Of a stretch of DNA of 64,000 nt, positions 34,977 through 43,115 are shown in pieces. The notes under the pieces are model-generated. The model searched no databases. It was given only the letters and a program-made list of their open reading frames with translations, and had not been told where the DNA came from. The position numbers were made by a program, and so were the translations under genes. Source of the stretch: Phaeobacter sp. G2 (lineage in GTDB: Bacteria; Pseudomonadota; Alphaproteobacteria; Rhodobacterales; Rhodobacteraceae). The stretch is taken from NCBI GenBank assembly GCA_025163595.1, contig CP104104.1:1-64000 (forward strand). Direction: 5' to 3'. The first letter of the stretch is position 1, and every line of letters starts with the position of its first letter.

Positions 34977-36530
34977 TTAAAAATCAGTTGGCGCTCCGCC
35001 TTCTGATTTTCGACGCGCAACAAAATCCTTCAATTCCTCATGCAGGGCGTCGTCCAGCGGTGGCGGGGTGAACTCCTGCAGAATATCCTTGTAGATCTTG
35101 TTGGCCCGCTCCGGTGTCCAAACAGCGCCAGCCGCCTCCCAGGCCTCATAGTTGCGCCAATCGCTCAGGTAGGGCTGGTAAAAGGCGGTGGCATAGCGGT
35201 CCTGGGTGTGTTGGATGCCAAAGAAGTGCCCTTCGTTTCCAACCTCGCGCACGGCATCAAAGGCAATCTCATCCGGTCCGGTGGCGCAGATTTCCGGCTG
35301 CATATAGCGTTGAATCTGCTGCAGGACTTCGCAGTCCATAATGAATTTCTCCGGGCTGGCGATCAGCCCGCCTTCCAGCCAACCGGCTGCGTGGTACACC
35401 ATATTGGTTCCCGACTGCACCGCCGCCCAGAGCGAATTTGAGGTCTCCCACATGGCCTGCCCGTCCGGCACATTGGCAGCACAAACCCCGGAAGAGCGCA
35501 TCGGCAGGCCGTAATGGCGCGCCATCTGCCCGGTCATCTGGGTGGCGCGCATGTATTCAGGAGTGCCAAAGGCCGGGGCGCCGGATTTCATATCCACATT
35601 TGAGGTAAAGGTGCCAATGGCACAGGGAGTGCCGGGGCGGACATATTGAAACAGCGCAATGGCACAGAGCGCCTCGGCCAGGCTTTGCGCCACCGCCCCA
35701 GCCATGGTGACAGGCGCCATCGCCCCCGCCAGGGTAAAAGGCGTCACCACCACTGCCTGCCCCCGACGCACCAGCCGCAGGCAGCCGTCAATCATCGGAT
35801 AGTCGTGCTTCAACGGCGAGGTGGAGTTGATATTGGTATACATCCGCGGCGTGGCTTCGAATTCTTCATCCGTCAGCCCCCCGGCGATGCGCACCATTTC
35901 CATCACATCTTCGACCCGCTCTTTGCCCAGCGAATAGGCATGCATGGCCTTGTCGGTCAGCGTCAGCTTGTCATAGAGCACGTCCAGATGGCGCACCGAG
36001 GCGTGGATATCCACCGGTTCCACCGGGTAGCCGCCGGCAAAGTGGATGCAGTTGAAATACTGGGTCAGCTTCAACAGGTTGCGGCACTGTTCGCGATTTC
36101 CTGCGACCTTCTTGCCAAGATCCAGATCCCAGTAGTTCGGCGGCGAGGAGACATTGCCAAAGAGCAGGTTGTTGCCGCCGATCGGGATTGTGCGGTCTGG
36201 ATTGCGTGGGGTGATGGTGAACTGATCTGGTGCCTTGCCAACCATCTCCATGACAAACGCACGGTCCATCCGCACCAGATCGCCCTCGACCCGGCAGCCG
36301 GCCTGTTTCAAGATTTCCAGCGCTTCCGGGTTGAGAAAGACAATGCCGATCTCTTCCAGGATTCGCATGGCACCATCGTGGATTGCGGCAACACCTTCTT
36401 CGGTCAGGGGTTCAATGGGGCGGTCAATGTTTTGCGGAATACGCCAGGGCATCTGCTGCAAGGCTGCCGTGCCGCGCCGTGCTGCCGCGCCTGCACGTCC
36501 GCCCCCTCGTCTACCTTTATCCCGTGCCAT
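34977..36530 (-). CDS. MttB-superfamily (trimethylamine/betaine) methyltransferase, non-pyrrolysine
   Basis: A 517-residue protein of the MttB family, which demethylates quaternary or tertiary methylamines and passes the methyl to a corrinoid protein. The family body starts at WRIPQNIDRPIEPLTEEGV and includes LLFGNVSSPPNYWD near 130, FTLAGAMAPVTMAGA near 270 and GNEGHFFGIQHTQDRY near 437. No in-frame amber codon is needed to complete it, so it belongs to the pyrrolysine-lacking group that includes glycine betaine methyltransferases. The first 25 residues are Arg/Gly/Ala rich. Met at 36530 has AAGGAG upstream. No corrinoid partner gene is adjacent. Confidence 0.82.
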   Translation of the reverse strand: MARDKGRRGGGRAGAAARRGTAALQQMPWRIPQNIDRPIEPLTEEGVAAIHDGAMRILEEIGIVFLNPEALEILKQAGCRVEGDLVRMDRAFVMEMVGKAPDQFTITPRNPDRTIPIGGNNLLFGNVSSPPNYWDLDLGKKVAGNREQCRNLLKLTQYFNCIHFAGGYPVEPVDIHASVRHLDVLYDKLTLTDKAMHAYSLGKERVEDVMEMVRIAGGLTDEEFEATPRMYTNINSTSPLKHDYPMIDGCLRLVRRGQAVVVTPFTLAGAMAPVTMAGAVAQSLAEALCAIALFQYVRPGTPCAIGTFTSNVDMKSGAPAFGTPEYMRATQMTGQMARHYGLPMRSSGVCAANVPDGQAMWETSNSLWAAVQSGTNMVYHAAGWLEGGLIASPEKFIMDCEVLQQIQRYMQPEICATGPDEIAFDAVREVGNEGHFFGIQHTQDRYATAFYQPYLSDWRNYEAWEAAGAVWTPERANKIYKDILQEFTPPPLDDALHEELKDFVARRKSEGGAPTDF

Positions 36531-36839
36531 GAGCCTCTCCTTGGTGGTTCTGAGCGAACGCCCCGACCTGTGCCGCGCGCCACCGGGCACCCCCCGGCTA
36601 GAGTCGCAGCAGGCCCAATCCCGGCGGGCAGCGGCTGCCAGTTCACGACATCTCCTGTCGTTTTTCCACCTCAGCCCAGTCGAAACACTCTTTTCTGTAC
36701 AGATGTGCCCAGTTCTCCACAGCCCAATCCTAAACAGGGCCGTTCTAAACAGACTTGCCCGCCCCACAGCAGGCAGAGGTCGACAGCGCCGACCGCCGAA
36801 GTGCAAAAGCTTAGATAGGAAACGGCCTGCCGCGCGCCG
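36531..36839. other. intergenic region upstream of the MttB-like gene
   Basis: About 310 GC-rich bases that carry the leader of the MttB-like gene and the 3' flank of the HAD gene. No convincing ORF, repeat or RNA. Apparent long ORFs are antisense extensions of the flanking genes. Confidence 0.45.
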
Positions 36840-37529
36840 TTAGCGGTCCAGCCATTCCGGGATATGACCGATATGCGGCAGCACCACATCCGCATGAGGC
36901 GCAAGATCGCCATGCGCTGCCATGCCGGTCAGCACGCCGATCCGGGTCATGCCGGCCGCCTTGCCGGCGATGAGATCGTGCAGACTGTCCCCCACCATGG
37001 CGGTCTGTTCTGGGGCCACGCCCGTTGCCGCACAAAAGGCCAGCAGAGGATCCGCATCCGGTTTGGCCCCATGGCCACTGTCAAAGCCGGCGACAAAGGC
37101 AAAACGATCCAGCACACCAGAGCGTTCAAGCTGGCTAATGGCAGAAACTTCTGCATCATTGGTCATCACCCCCAGCACCTTGCCACGGGCCAGCAGCCCA
37201 TCCAGAAAGGCCGCCAATGGCACCGCCTCACTCAGCGCGGCGGTGGCTGCGCTCTGGGCCAGGAACCGCTCCAGCTCGGCCTCTTGCATCTGTGTCACAA
37301 AAGGTGCCAGCACAGCGGCCACCTCACCATTGGTGCCGGCAATGACCAGGCTGTCCGCCCGAAAAGCCTGCTGCGCCAGGTCAAAACTTACCGCATCGGC
37401 CATCTCCGCCGCCCGCGCCGGATCTCCCTGGCTCAGCTGCGCCAGCATATCCGCAGCCCAGGAATTCCAGGTGGCGGAGAAATCAAACAGGGTTCCGTCC
37501 TTGTCGAAGAGAAAAGCATCTACCGGCAT
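36840..37529 (-). CDS. HAD-family phosphatase (phosphoglycolate-phosphatase-like)
   Basis: A 229-residue HAD hydrolase. Motif I is FLFDKDGTLFDF at residues 6-17 with both nucleophile and acid Asp. Motif II is GVMTND near 119. The motif III Lys is in GHGAKPDADP near 154, and motif IV is MVGDSLHDLIAGKAAG near 178. The cap helices lie between motifs I and II. Substrates of this subgroup include phosphoglycolate and other small phosphates; none can be fixed here. Good AAGGAAAACCC leader before the ATG. Confidence 0.85.
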   Translation of the reverse strand: MPVDAFLFDKDGTLFDFSATWNSWAADMLAQLSQGDPARAAEMADAVSFDLAQQAFRADSLVIAGTNGEVAAVLAPFVTQMQEAELERFLAQSAATAALSEAVPLAAFLDGLLARGKVLGVMTNDAEVSAISQLERSGVLDRFAFVAGFDSGHGAKPDADPLLAFCAATGVAPEQTAMVGDSLHDLIAGKAAGMTRIGVLTGMAAHGDLAPHADVVLPHIGHIPEWLDR

Positions 37530-37623
37530 GGGTTTTCCTTGCGCCTAGTCATCAGGGTCATCTGGCGCGGACCGTATCGGCAAAATTGGGTGGCGCAAGT
37601 TTTTTCTGGTCGGGCCTGTGGCC

Positions 37624-37908
37624 TCAGGTCCAATGCATCTGTGCGCCGCCCGGCAGCGCCATCCGCGCCAGCATCGGCAGCTCATAGGCGATTCCTGCCT
37701 GATCGCAGAATTCGACCACCCAGGCATCGTCCATCGTTAAGAAATCGAGCAGCGAGCCCAAAAACGCAGGATCAGCGGCATTTTCCCGCAGATCCGCCTC
37801 TGCTGCGCCAGTGGCGCCCATAAACACTGGTAACAACTCATCATTTGTCATCAGCCAGGCGAGCGCCTTAAGCGCGATCACCTCTGCCTGATCGGCGGAA
37901 ACCTGCAT
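37624..37908 (-). CDS. DUF3572 family protein
   Basis: A 94-residue acidic helical protein matching the alphaproteobacterial DUF3572 family (ALKALAWLMTNDELLPVFMGATG near 12, FLTMDDAWVVEFCDQAG near 56). Function unknown. It is divergent from the PleD-like gene. That order (DUF3572 opposite pleD-like) is one I would expect to be conserved in this order, though I cannot check it here. Confidence 0.75.
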   Translation of the reverse strand: MQVSADQAEVIALKALAWLMTNDELLPVFMGATGAAEADLRENAADPAFLGSLLDFLTMDDAWVVEFCDQAGIAYELPMLARMALPGGAQMHWT

Positions 37909-38023
37909 GATGACCTCATTCCTGACATGTTGCGGACAAATTAGTAAAAACCCGAAACAGTTTATTAACCAGTCTGGCGGAAACTTCCAGTGTAACGATC
38001 AAAAGGTTCGAAAGGCGATCCGC

Positions 38024-39478
38024 GTGCAAGGAACAATCCTCGTCATAGATGGTATTTCTACCAACCGCATCATGCTGAAGGTTCAGCTTGCGGAGGCCTG
38101 CTATGGTGTGGAACAGGCCGATTGTGTCGCCGATGTGCTGGAGGCAGCGCGCTATTGCCGCCCGGATCTGGTGCTTAGCGCCATGAGCCTGCCGGATGGC
38201 ACTGCCGCGGATGTGAAGACCGCCCTGCGTCAGGACGAGATGCTCGCGGATATTCCGGTTATCGCCATCACCCAGTCCAATGCCCCGGAACGCCGACTGC
38301 ATGCACTTTCGGCCGGGATTGATGATGTGCTGCCGCAGCCCGTGGATGATGTCATCCTGCAGGCCCGTATTCGCAGCCTGCTGCGCGCCCGCAGCGCCAA
38401 CGAAGAATTGCACTTGCAACGGGACGCCTCCCATGGGTTTGTGCTGCCGCTTTCCGACCGTGCCGGCCATGAAGAATGCAGCAGCGCCAGCGTTGCCCTG
38501 ATTGCCCAGGATAGCAAGACCGCTCAGGCCTGGGCCAAACGGCTGGGTGATCATGTCCCCTACGCGCTGCGCTACCATGATCTGGATGACATCAAACTGA
38601 TGATGAGCGCGCCGGTGGCAGATGTGTTTATCATCGAGCTGAACGAGATTTCCGCCGGCCCCGGCCTGCGGCTGTTGGCGGATCTGCGCGCCCGTGCCGC
38701 CACCCGGCAGTCGGTGGTGATTGCAGTGCCAAACCCAGCGGATCCAATGATCGCCGCCGAGGCGTTGGATCGCGGCGCCCATGATGTCTTGCAGGCTGGG
38801 TTTGACGTGGATGAGCTGGCCCTGCGCCTGACCACACAACTCCAATACAAATCACGCAATGACCGGCTGCGCGACAGCGTCCGCAATGGGCTGCGCGCCG
38901 CGGTAGAGGATCCGATGACCGGGCTGTACAATCGTCGCTACGCCAAGCCCTTTTTGGATCGCACCGCCAAACGCGCCGCCGAAAGCAACGACAGCTTTGC
39001 CCTGATGCTGGCCGATCTGGATCACTTCAAGCAGATCAACGACCAATATGGCCACCCCGCCGGGGATGCGGTGTTGGTCGAGGCCGCCCGGCGGCTACAA
39101 GCCCAGATGCGGCCCGTCGATCTGGTGGCGCGGGTGGGCGGCGAAGAATTCATGATCGTGCTGCCCGGCGCCGATGAAATCAGCGCCGGCATCGCCGCCG
39201 TGGAGCTGTGCAACGCCATCAACAGCAAGCCCTTTTATGTACCTGGCAGCTCCGAGCCAATCCAGGTGACCATAAGCATTGGCGCTGTGGTTGGCCACGA
39301 TCTGAGCCGCAAAGAAGAACGCAGCGACTGGGCTGATGCCGCTGACAAACGCGGCCAGGACAGGGGCGCAAGCAATGTGACCGAGCTGATTTCGTTGGCG
39401 GATCGGGCGCTGTATGATGCCAAAAATTCCGGCCGCAATCAGGTGACGCTGGGCAAAAACTCAACCGCTGCCGCCTAG
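38024..39478 (+). CDS. PleD-like diguanylate cyclase with degenerate receiver domains
   Basis: A 484-residue REC-REC-GGDEF protein. The first receiver runs from ILVIDGISTNRIMLKVQL at residue 4. The acidic pair is DG rather than DD. The phospho-acceptor position is Ala in PDLVLSAMSLPDG near 50, and the usual Lys is Gln in LPQPVDD. The second receiver also lacks an acceptor Asp. The cyclase is intact: MTGLYNRRYAKPFL near 304, RVGGEEF near 373, and an RPVD I-site just before. I use the GTG at 38024, as PleD proteins start right before the ILVVD strand; the frame stays open upstream to 37907. Confidence 0.88.
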   Translation: MQGTILVIDGISTNRIMLKVQLAEACYGVEQADCVADVLEAARYCRPDLVLSAMSLPDGTAADVKTALRQDEMLADIPVIAITQSNAPERRLHALSAGIDDVLPQPVDDVILQARIRSLLRARSANEELHLQRDASHGFVLPLSDRAGHEECSSASVALIAQDSKTAQAWAKRLGDHVPYALRYHDLDDIKLMMSAPVADVFIIELNEISAGPGLRLLADLRARAATRQSVVIAVPNPADPMIAAEALDRGAHDVLQAGFDVDELALRLTTQLQYKSRNDRLRDSVRNGLRAAVEDPMTGLYNRRYAKPFLDRTAKRAAESNDSFALMLADLDHFKQINDQYGHPAGDAVLVEAARRLQAQMRPVDLVARVGGEEFMIVLPGADEISAGIAAVELCNAINSKPFYVPGSSEPIQVTISIGAVVGHDLSRKEERSDWADAADKRGQDRGASNVTELISLADRALYDAKNSGRNQVTLGKNSTAAA

Positions 39479-39516
39479 GGTCAGGACCCTAAAACAAACA
39501 CCGGCTCAAAAGAAAA

Positions 39517-39542
39517 GGCGCCCCGGTTGGGGGCGCTTTTTT
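39517..39542 (+). terminator. rho-independent terminator after the PleD-like gene
   Basis: A perfect 7-bp GC stem (39518-39524 with 39530-39536, five-base loop) preceded by A residues and followed by six T residues, 38 bases after the stop. Confidence 0.85.
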
Positions 39543-39580
39543 CCTTGCGGATTGCGTCAGGCCAACCGGAGAATGCCGAT

Positions 39581-40078
39581 TTAGTGATCGGGGCCTTTGG
39601 GATGGCGGGGACGATTGTCCAATTGCTGTTGCATTCGGTCCGCCAGCCCGCGCCGCTCTTTCAGAGGCAACCCTTCAAGACGCCGTTCCCAGGCATCTGC
39701 GACACCGCGCATAAAGCTGTGGGTCTCAACAAGATGGGCGTCAACAATGGCACGGACTGCAGCGGTATCCAGCTCATCCGCTCGCATCTGTGCAATCATC
39801 TGCTCCATTTCATTGTGGCGGCGGTTGTGCAGGCCTCCGGTTTCACCGCCGTGGTCTTTGACCAGACGGCGGAGCTCTTGGCGCCCCATATCCTTAAAAA
39901 TGAACCGGCTCAGCATCGGAGGCTTTCCCCTGTGATGATCCTCTTTGCCGTGGAACCGCCAGGCGGTCCCAGCAGCGATGCCGATCACCGCAAGGTTCAG
40001 AGCAAGCGACAGGGCCAGAACGACCTTTAGCCAAGGGCGCATGCCGCTCCGCTGGGGGGAGTTTTGGTCATTGCTCAT
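39581..40078 (-). CDS. periplasmic metal-sensor-like protein (Spy/CnrX-type fold)
   Basis: A 165-residue protein with one N-terminal transmembrane segment (WLKVVLALSLALNLAVIGIAAG, residues 16-37) and a helical periplasmic region rich in His, Glu, Arg and Met (HGKEDHHRGKPPM near 43; MEQMIAQMRADELD near 90). This layout is that of the periplasmic heavy-metal sensor family (CnrX/ZraP/Spy-like). It is third in an operon after an ECF sigma factor and a membrane protein, so it probably senses a periplasmic signal and controls sigma release. The metal, if any, is unknown. Confidence 0.75.
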   Translation of the reverse strand: MSNDQNSPQRSGMRPWLKVVLALSLALNLAVIGIAAGTAWRFHGKEDHHRGKPPMLSRFIFKDMGRQELRRLVKDHGGETGGLHNRRHNEMEQMIAQMRADELDTAAVRAIVDAHLVETHSFMRGVADAWERRLEGLPLKERRGLADRMQQQLDNRPRHPKGPDH

Positions 40079-40491
40079 TCGAACACCTCATCGCTCATCA
40101 AAAAGCTCACATCATAGTCTAGGTCGGACCCCAGCAGCGATCCGCTGGAATATGAGGCAAAGCTCTCTACCGGGTCGGGGAGGAAAGACGGCGGAGCCAG
40201 GCCAATCCAGAGCCCGGACAGACTGGCAACCGCCAGGCCCCCCAAGGCAGGCCAGCCACCAACTGCAGAAATAAATTGCTGCCAGAGCCGCGTGGACAGG
40301 CTCTGCGGGTTAAGCCCCGGTTCGCAGCCACCAGGCACCCTGGCATCGACCCTGTCTTGTTGCACTTGCTGCGCATCTGCCAGCATCGCGGCTTGCAACG
40401 CCTGTGGCAGCTGGGCGGGTTCACTGCGGGCAGCGGCAAAAAGATCCTCCAGGTGGTCCATATCGCTCAAAGACTTGTGTGTGTCAGTCAT
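40075..40491 (-). CDS. membrane-anchored probable anti-sigma factor
   Basis: A 138-residue protein with an acidic N-terminal cytoplasmic region (about 1-70), one transmembrane helix (about residues 80-98, LGGLAVASLSGLWIGLAPP) and a short acidic tail. I do not recognise a named family. Overlaps of 8 bases with the sigma gene and 4 bases with the sensor gene, and the single-helix layout, match anti-sigma factors of CnrY/RsoA type. The assignment rests on context. Confidence 0.6.
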   Translation of the reverse strand: MTDTHKSLSDMDHLEDLFAAARSEPAQLPQALQAAMLADAQQVQQDRVDARVPGGCEPGLNPQSLSTRLWQQFISAVGGWPALGGLAVASLSGLWIGLAPPSFLPDPVESFASYSSGSLLGSDLDYDVSFLMSDEVFE

Positions 40492-41176
40492 CGCTATACC
40501 CCAGTTCTTCTCGACGGTTGGCCAGGCATTTGGCCAGCGCCCGTTTGCCGCGCGCGGTCAGGCTTTCGACAGCCTCGACGCTAATCTCCATGATCCCGGA
40601 AATCTCCGGGTTTGTCAGTTCTTCCAAGTGGCGCAAGACCACGGCCTGGCGCTGCCGCTCTGGCAGCTGCATCAAGGCCTGTTGCAAGGCATCCTGCCGC
40701 GCCAAATCCTGCATCCGATCGGCGGCAGAGGACCCCGGATCCGGTGGTTCTGGTATCGCATCCAGATCCACATCTCTGCCCCGTTTGCGCCGTTTCACGT
40801 CGATACAAAGGTTCATCACCACACGGTACAGCCAGGTCGAGACCTTTGCCTTACCCGGCTGCCAATCCGGCGCCATGCGCCACAGGCGCATCATTGCCTC
40901 TTGGGTGACGTCTTCGGCCTCGGCTCTGTTGCCAAGAACACGGATCGCAACGCCCAGGGCGCGCGGCGCCAGGCGCTGCATCAATTCAGCAGCGGCAGAA
41001 GGGTCGCCATTGGCGTAGAGCACCAGCAGCGCATCATCGTTTGACCCGTTACTCGGCCGGTTACTTGGCCTGCTCGGGGTGCCCTCTGCAGAGGCCCCAG
41101 TCACCGAACACATATCCCGCGCTGGCAGCCCCTGGGACAGGGGCTGCGCTGGCAATATTTGGTCAAAGGATAACAC
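40484..41176 (-). CDS. ECF-type RNA polymerase sigma factor
   Basis: Region 2 is visible as LYANGDPSAAAELMQRL near residue 53 and NRAEAEDVTQEAMMRLW near 83. Region 4 is LPERQRQAVVLRHLEELTNPEISGIMEISVEAVESLTARG near 172-212, with the HTH. It should direct polymerase to stress promoters when released by its anti-sigma factor. The annotated start is a GTG with no clear ribosome site; the true start may be the ATG at 41113, which would trim 21 residues of no family similarity. It lies 10 bases after the EF-hand gene. Confidence 0.88.
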   Translation of the reverse strand: MLSFDQILPAQPLSQGLPARDMCSVTGASAEGTPSRPSNRPSNGSNDDALLVLYANGDPSAAAELMQRLAPRALGVAIRVLGNRAEAEDVTQEAMMRLWRMAPDWQPGKAKVSTWLYRVVMNLCIDVKRRKRGRDVDLDAIPEPPDPGSSAADRMQDLARQDALQQALMQLPERQRQAVVLRHLEELTNPEISGIMEISVEAVESLTARGKRALAKCLANRREELGYSDD

Positions 41177-41186
41177 AGGGGGTTAA

Positions 41187-41681
41187 TCAGTTTTGCTCCA
41201 TTTTGCCGCCACGGTCACATGCACCGTCTGGGCCACTACGGTGTTTGCCTCGGCGATGCTGTCTGGCCTGTTCGAACTCTTCTTTGGAGATCGTGCCATT
41301 GCCATCGCTGTCGGCGCGTTTGAACATATCCCCGTGGCGACCGCCGCGATTGGCCATTTCGTCCTGGCTCAGCATGCCGTCGCCATCCTTATCAAGATGG
41401 TTGATCATGCGTTCAACCCGTTTGGCGGCGCGTTTTTGCGCCCTGACGAGCAGCTCTTCCGTTGAGAGTTTGCCATCTCCATTGCTGTCAGAGGCGCCGA
41501 ACCGGGTGGCCTTGTGGGCCTGCATCTCGGCCTTGGTGATTTCACCATTACCATCAGTATCAAGCGCTTCGAACGACATCATTGGCCGCATAGCACCGCC
41601 ACCCGACTGGGCCGTAGCTGTGGTTGCTGCCACTGCGCCCGCGGTTGCAAGGATCACGGCGAGGATTTTGGTCTGTGTCAT
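41187..41681 (-). CDS. periplasmic EF-hand protein with four calcium loops
   Basis: A 164-residue secreted protein. A signal peptide (TKILAVILATAGAVAATTATAQS, cut near residue 25) precedes four EF-hand loops: DTDGNGEITKAE near 41, DSNGDGKLSTEE near 64, DKDGDGMLSQDE near 96 and DSDGNGTISKEE near 122. All have Asp at positions 1, 3 and 5 (or Asn) and a closing Glu, so Ca2+ binding is likely. The tail is basic and His-rich. I use Met 41681 with GGAGAG upstream. It leads into the ECF sigma gene, suggesting one operon. Confidence 0.85.
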   Translation of the reverse strand: MTQTKILAVILATAGAVAATTATAQSGGGAMRPMMSFEALDTDGNGEITKAEMQAHKATRFGASDSNGDGKLSTEELLVRAQKRAAKRVERMINHLDKDGDGMLSQDEMANRGGRHGDMFKRADSDGNGTISKEEFEQARQHRRGKHRSGPDGACDRGGKMEQN

Positions 41682-41880
41682 GTCTGCTCTCCTATGCGTT
41701 CCTAAAGCAGCTTTTTGCTGCCGGATACACAGAGTAAACGACGCGATACGGCGTTTCCGTCGCTGCCTGTCGTAAAAAAAATGGTGCCGCAACATTGCGG
41801 CATCGGGCCGCAGAGTTTTCCTTTGGCTTTTCTTTACGCCCAAGACCGAAGATCATTGCGGCAAAACCATAGGATTTCCC

Positions 41881-42303
41881 ATGACCCAGTCCCCGGCCTC
41901 CGATGCACTTTCAGGCACCCTCGCGAGTGAGACCCGCGCAGAGCGTCCCACCTGGCCTGCGCTTGCCAAAGGCTGGCGGCGCAAATGCCCCTGCTGCGGC
42001 AAGGGGGCAGTGCTGCATTCCTACCTTAAACTCAACGACAGGTGCTCGCAATGCGACCTCGACTTTACCCAGGCGCGCGCCGATGATGGGCCTGCCTATC
42101 TGACAATCCTGCTGGTTGGCCACCTGATGGCGCCGCTCCTGCATGTGGTCTATTTCACCTGGCGACCAGAACCTCTCGTAACGTTTTCTGTTTTCTCGAT
42201 TGGCTGTATTGTCTCTTCTCTCTATCTTTTGCCAAGACTAAAAGGGGTTGTGGTCGCCTATCAATGGGCCCGCCGGATGTATGGCTTTGATACAAAAAGC
42301 TGA
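41881..42303 (+). CDS. DUF983 membrane protein with zinc-ribbon
   Basis: A 140-residue protein. A four-Cys ribbon (RKCPCCGKG near residue 35 and RCSQCDLDF near 56) is followed by two transmembrane helices (about 76-93 and 101-118) and a basic tail. This is the DUF983 layout, common in alphaproteobacteria and with no assigned function. It starts a short plus-strand pair with the NUDIX gene 57 bases downstream. Confidence 0.85.
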   Translation: MTQSPASDALSGTLASETRAERPTWPALAKGWRRKCPCCGKGAVLHSYLKLNDRCSQCDLDFTQARADDGPAYLTILLVGHLMAPLLHVVYFTWRPEPLVTFSVFSIGCIVSSLYLLPRLKGVVVAYQWARRMYGFDTKS

Positions 42304-42360
42304 CATCCCGCATTAGCAACACACGCGGCCCCAATAACAACATACGGGAGAGGCCAGTCT

Positions 42361-43092
42361 ATGAGCGATACAGCAATTCAGGGCGTGACATCCGAGGACC
42401 GCAGCGCGATCCGCAATGCGGCAACAATTATTGCCCTGCGGGACCGGATGGGGGACAATCCAAAGGTCTTGATGGGACAGCGCGGTGCCAAGGCCGCCTT
42501 TATGCCCAACAAATTTGTCTTTCCCGGCGGCGCTGTTGATCTGGCTGATGCCACTGTGCCCCTGGCCCAGCCCCTGCCCGAGGTCTGCCGCCTGCGCCTG
42601 GCGGAACAGGCCAGCGGCGGGCTGGATCACACCCTGGCCATTGCTGCCATTCGTGAGCTTTGGGAAGAAACCGGGCTGGTCCTGGGGCATCCCGGCGACT
42701 GGCCGGACGATGTTGCCGAGGATTGGCAGGACTTTGCTGCCACCGGCCATCTGCCCTCGGCGCGCGCCCTGCAGTTTGTCTTTCGCGCCCTTACGCCTCC
42801 CGGTCGCCCCCGGCGTTTTGATGCGCGGTTCTTTTTGATTGATGCCGATGAAATCAGCGGTGATCTGGATGATTTTTCCCGCGCCTCGGACGAGCTGTCG
42901 CACCTGCAATGGATCCCGCTGAGCAAGGTGCGCAGCTTTGATTTGCCCTTTATCACCGAGGTGGTTCTGGCCGAAGTTACCGGACGCCTGAAGGATCGCA
43001 CCCCACCAACAAGCGTGCCCTATTTCTGCAACAACGACGAAGAGAGCCTGTTTTTGCGCCTCAAGGGACAGCCGATGCCCAGCGAGGGCTGA
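42361..43092 (+). CDS. NUDIX hydrolase, NUDT7/NUDT19-like
   Basis: A 243-residue NUDIX protein. The box core AAIRELWEETGLVLG near residue 98 has the metal-binding REUXEEXGU residues. FVFPGGAVDLADA near 55 is like the acyl-CoA diphosphatase subgroup (NUDT7/19). Possible substrate is therefore a CoA ester or related diphosphate, but this is only similarity of style. Good GGGAGAG ribosome site at 42344-42350. It converges with the EamA gene. Confidence 0.82.
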   Translation: MSDTAIQGVTSEDRSAIRNAATIIALRDRMGDNPKVLMGQRGAKAAFMPNKFVFPGGAVDLADATVPLAQPLPEVCRLRLAEQASGGLDHTLAIAAIRELWEETGLVLGHPGDWPDDVAEDWQDFAATGHLPSARALQFVFRALTPPGRPRRFDARFFLIDADEISGDLDDFSRASDELSHLQWIPLSKVRSFDLPFITEVVLAEVTGRLKDRTPPTSVPYFCNNDEESLFLRLKGQPMPSEG

Positions 43093-43115
43093 GACAGACC
43101 CAGAGGGCCTGCAGT

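Noticed and set aside
34977..36530. Pyrrolysine-containing trimethylamine methyltransferase
   Set aside because: The frame is complete without an internal amber codon, and no pyl genes are present.
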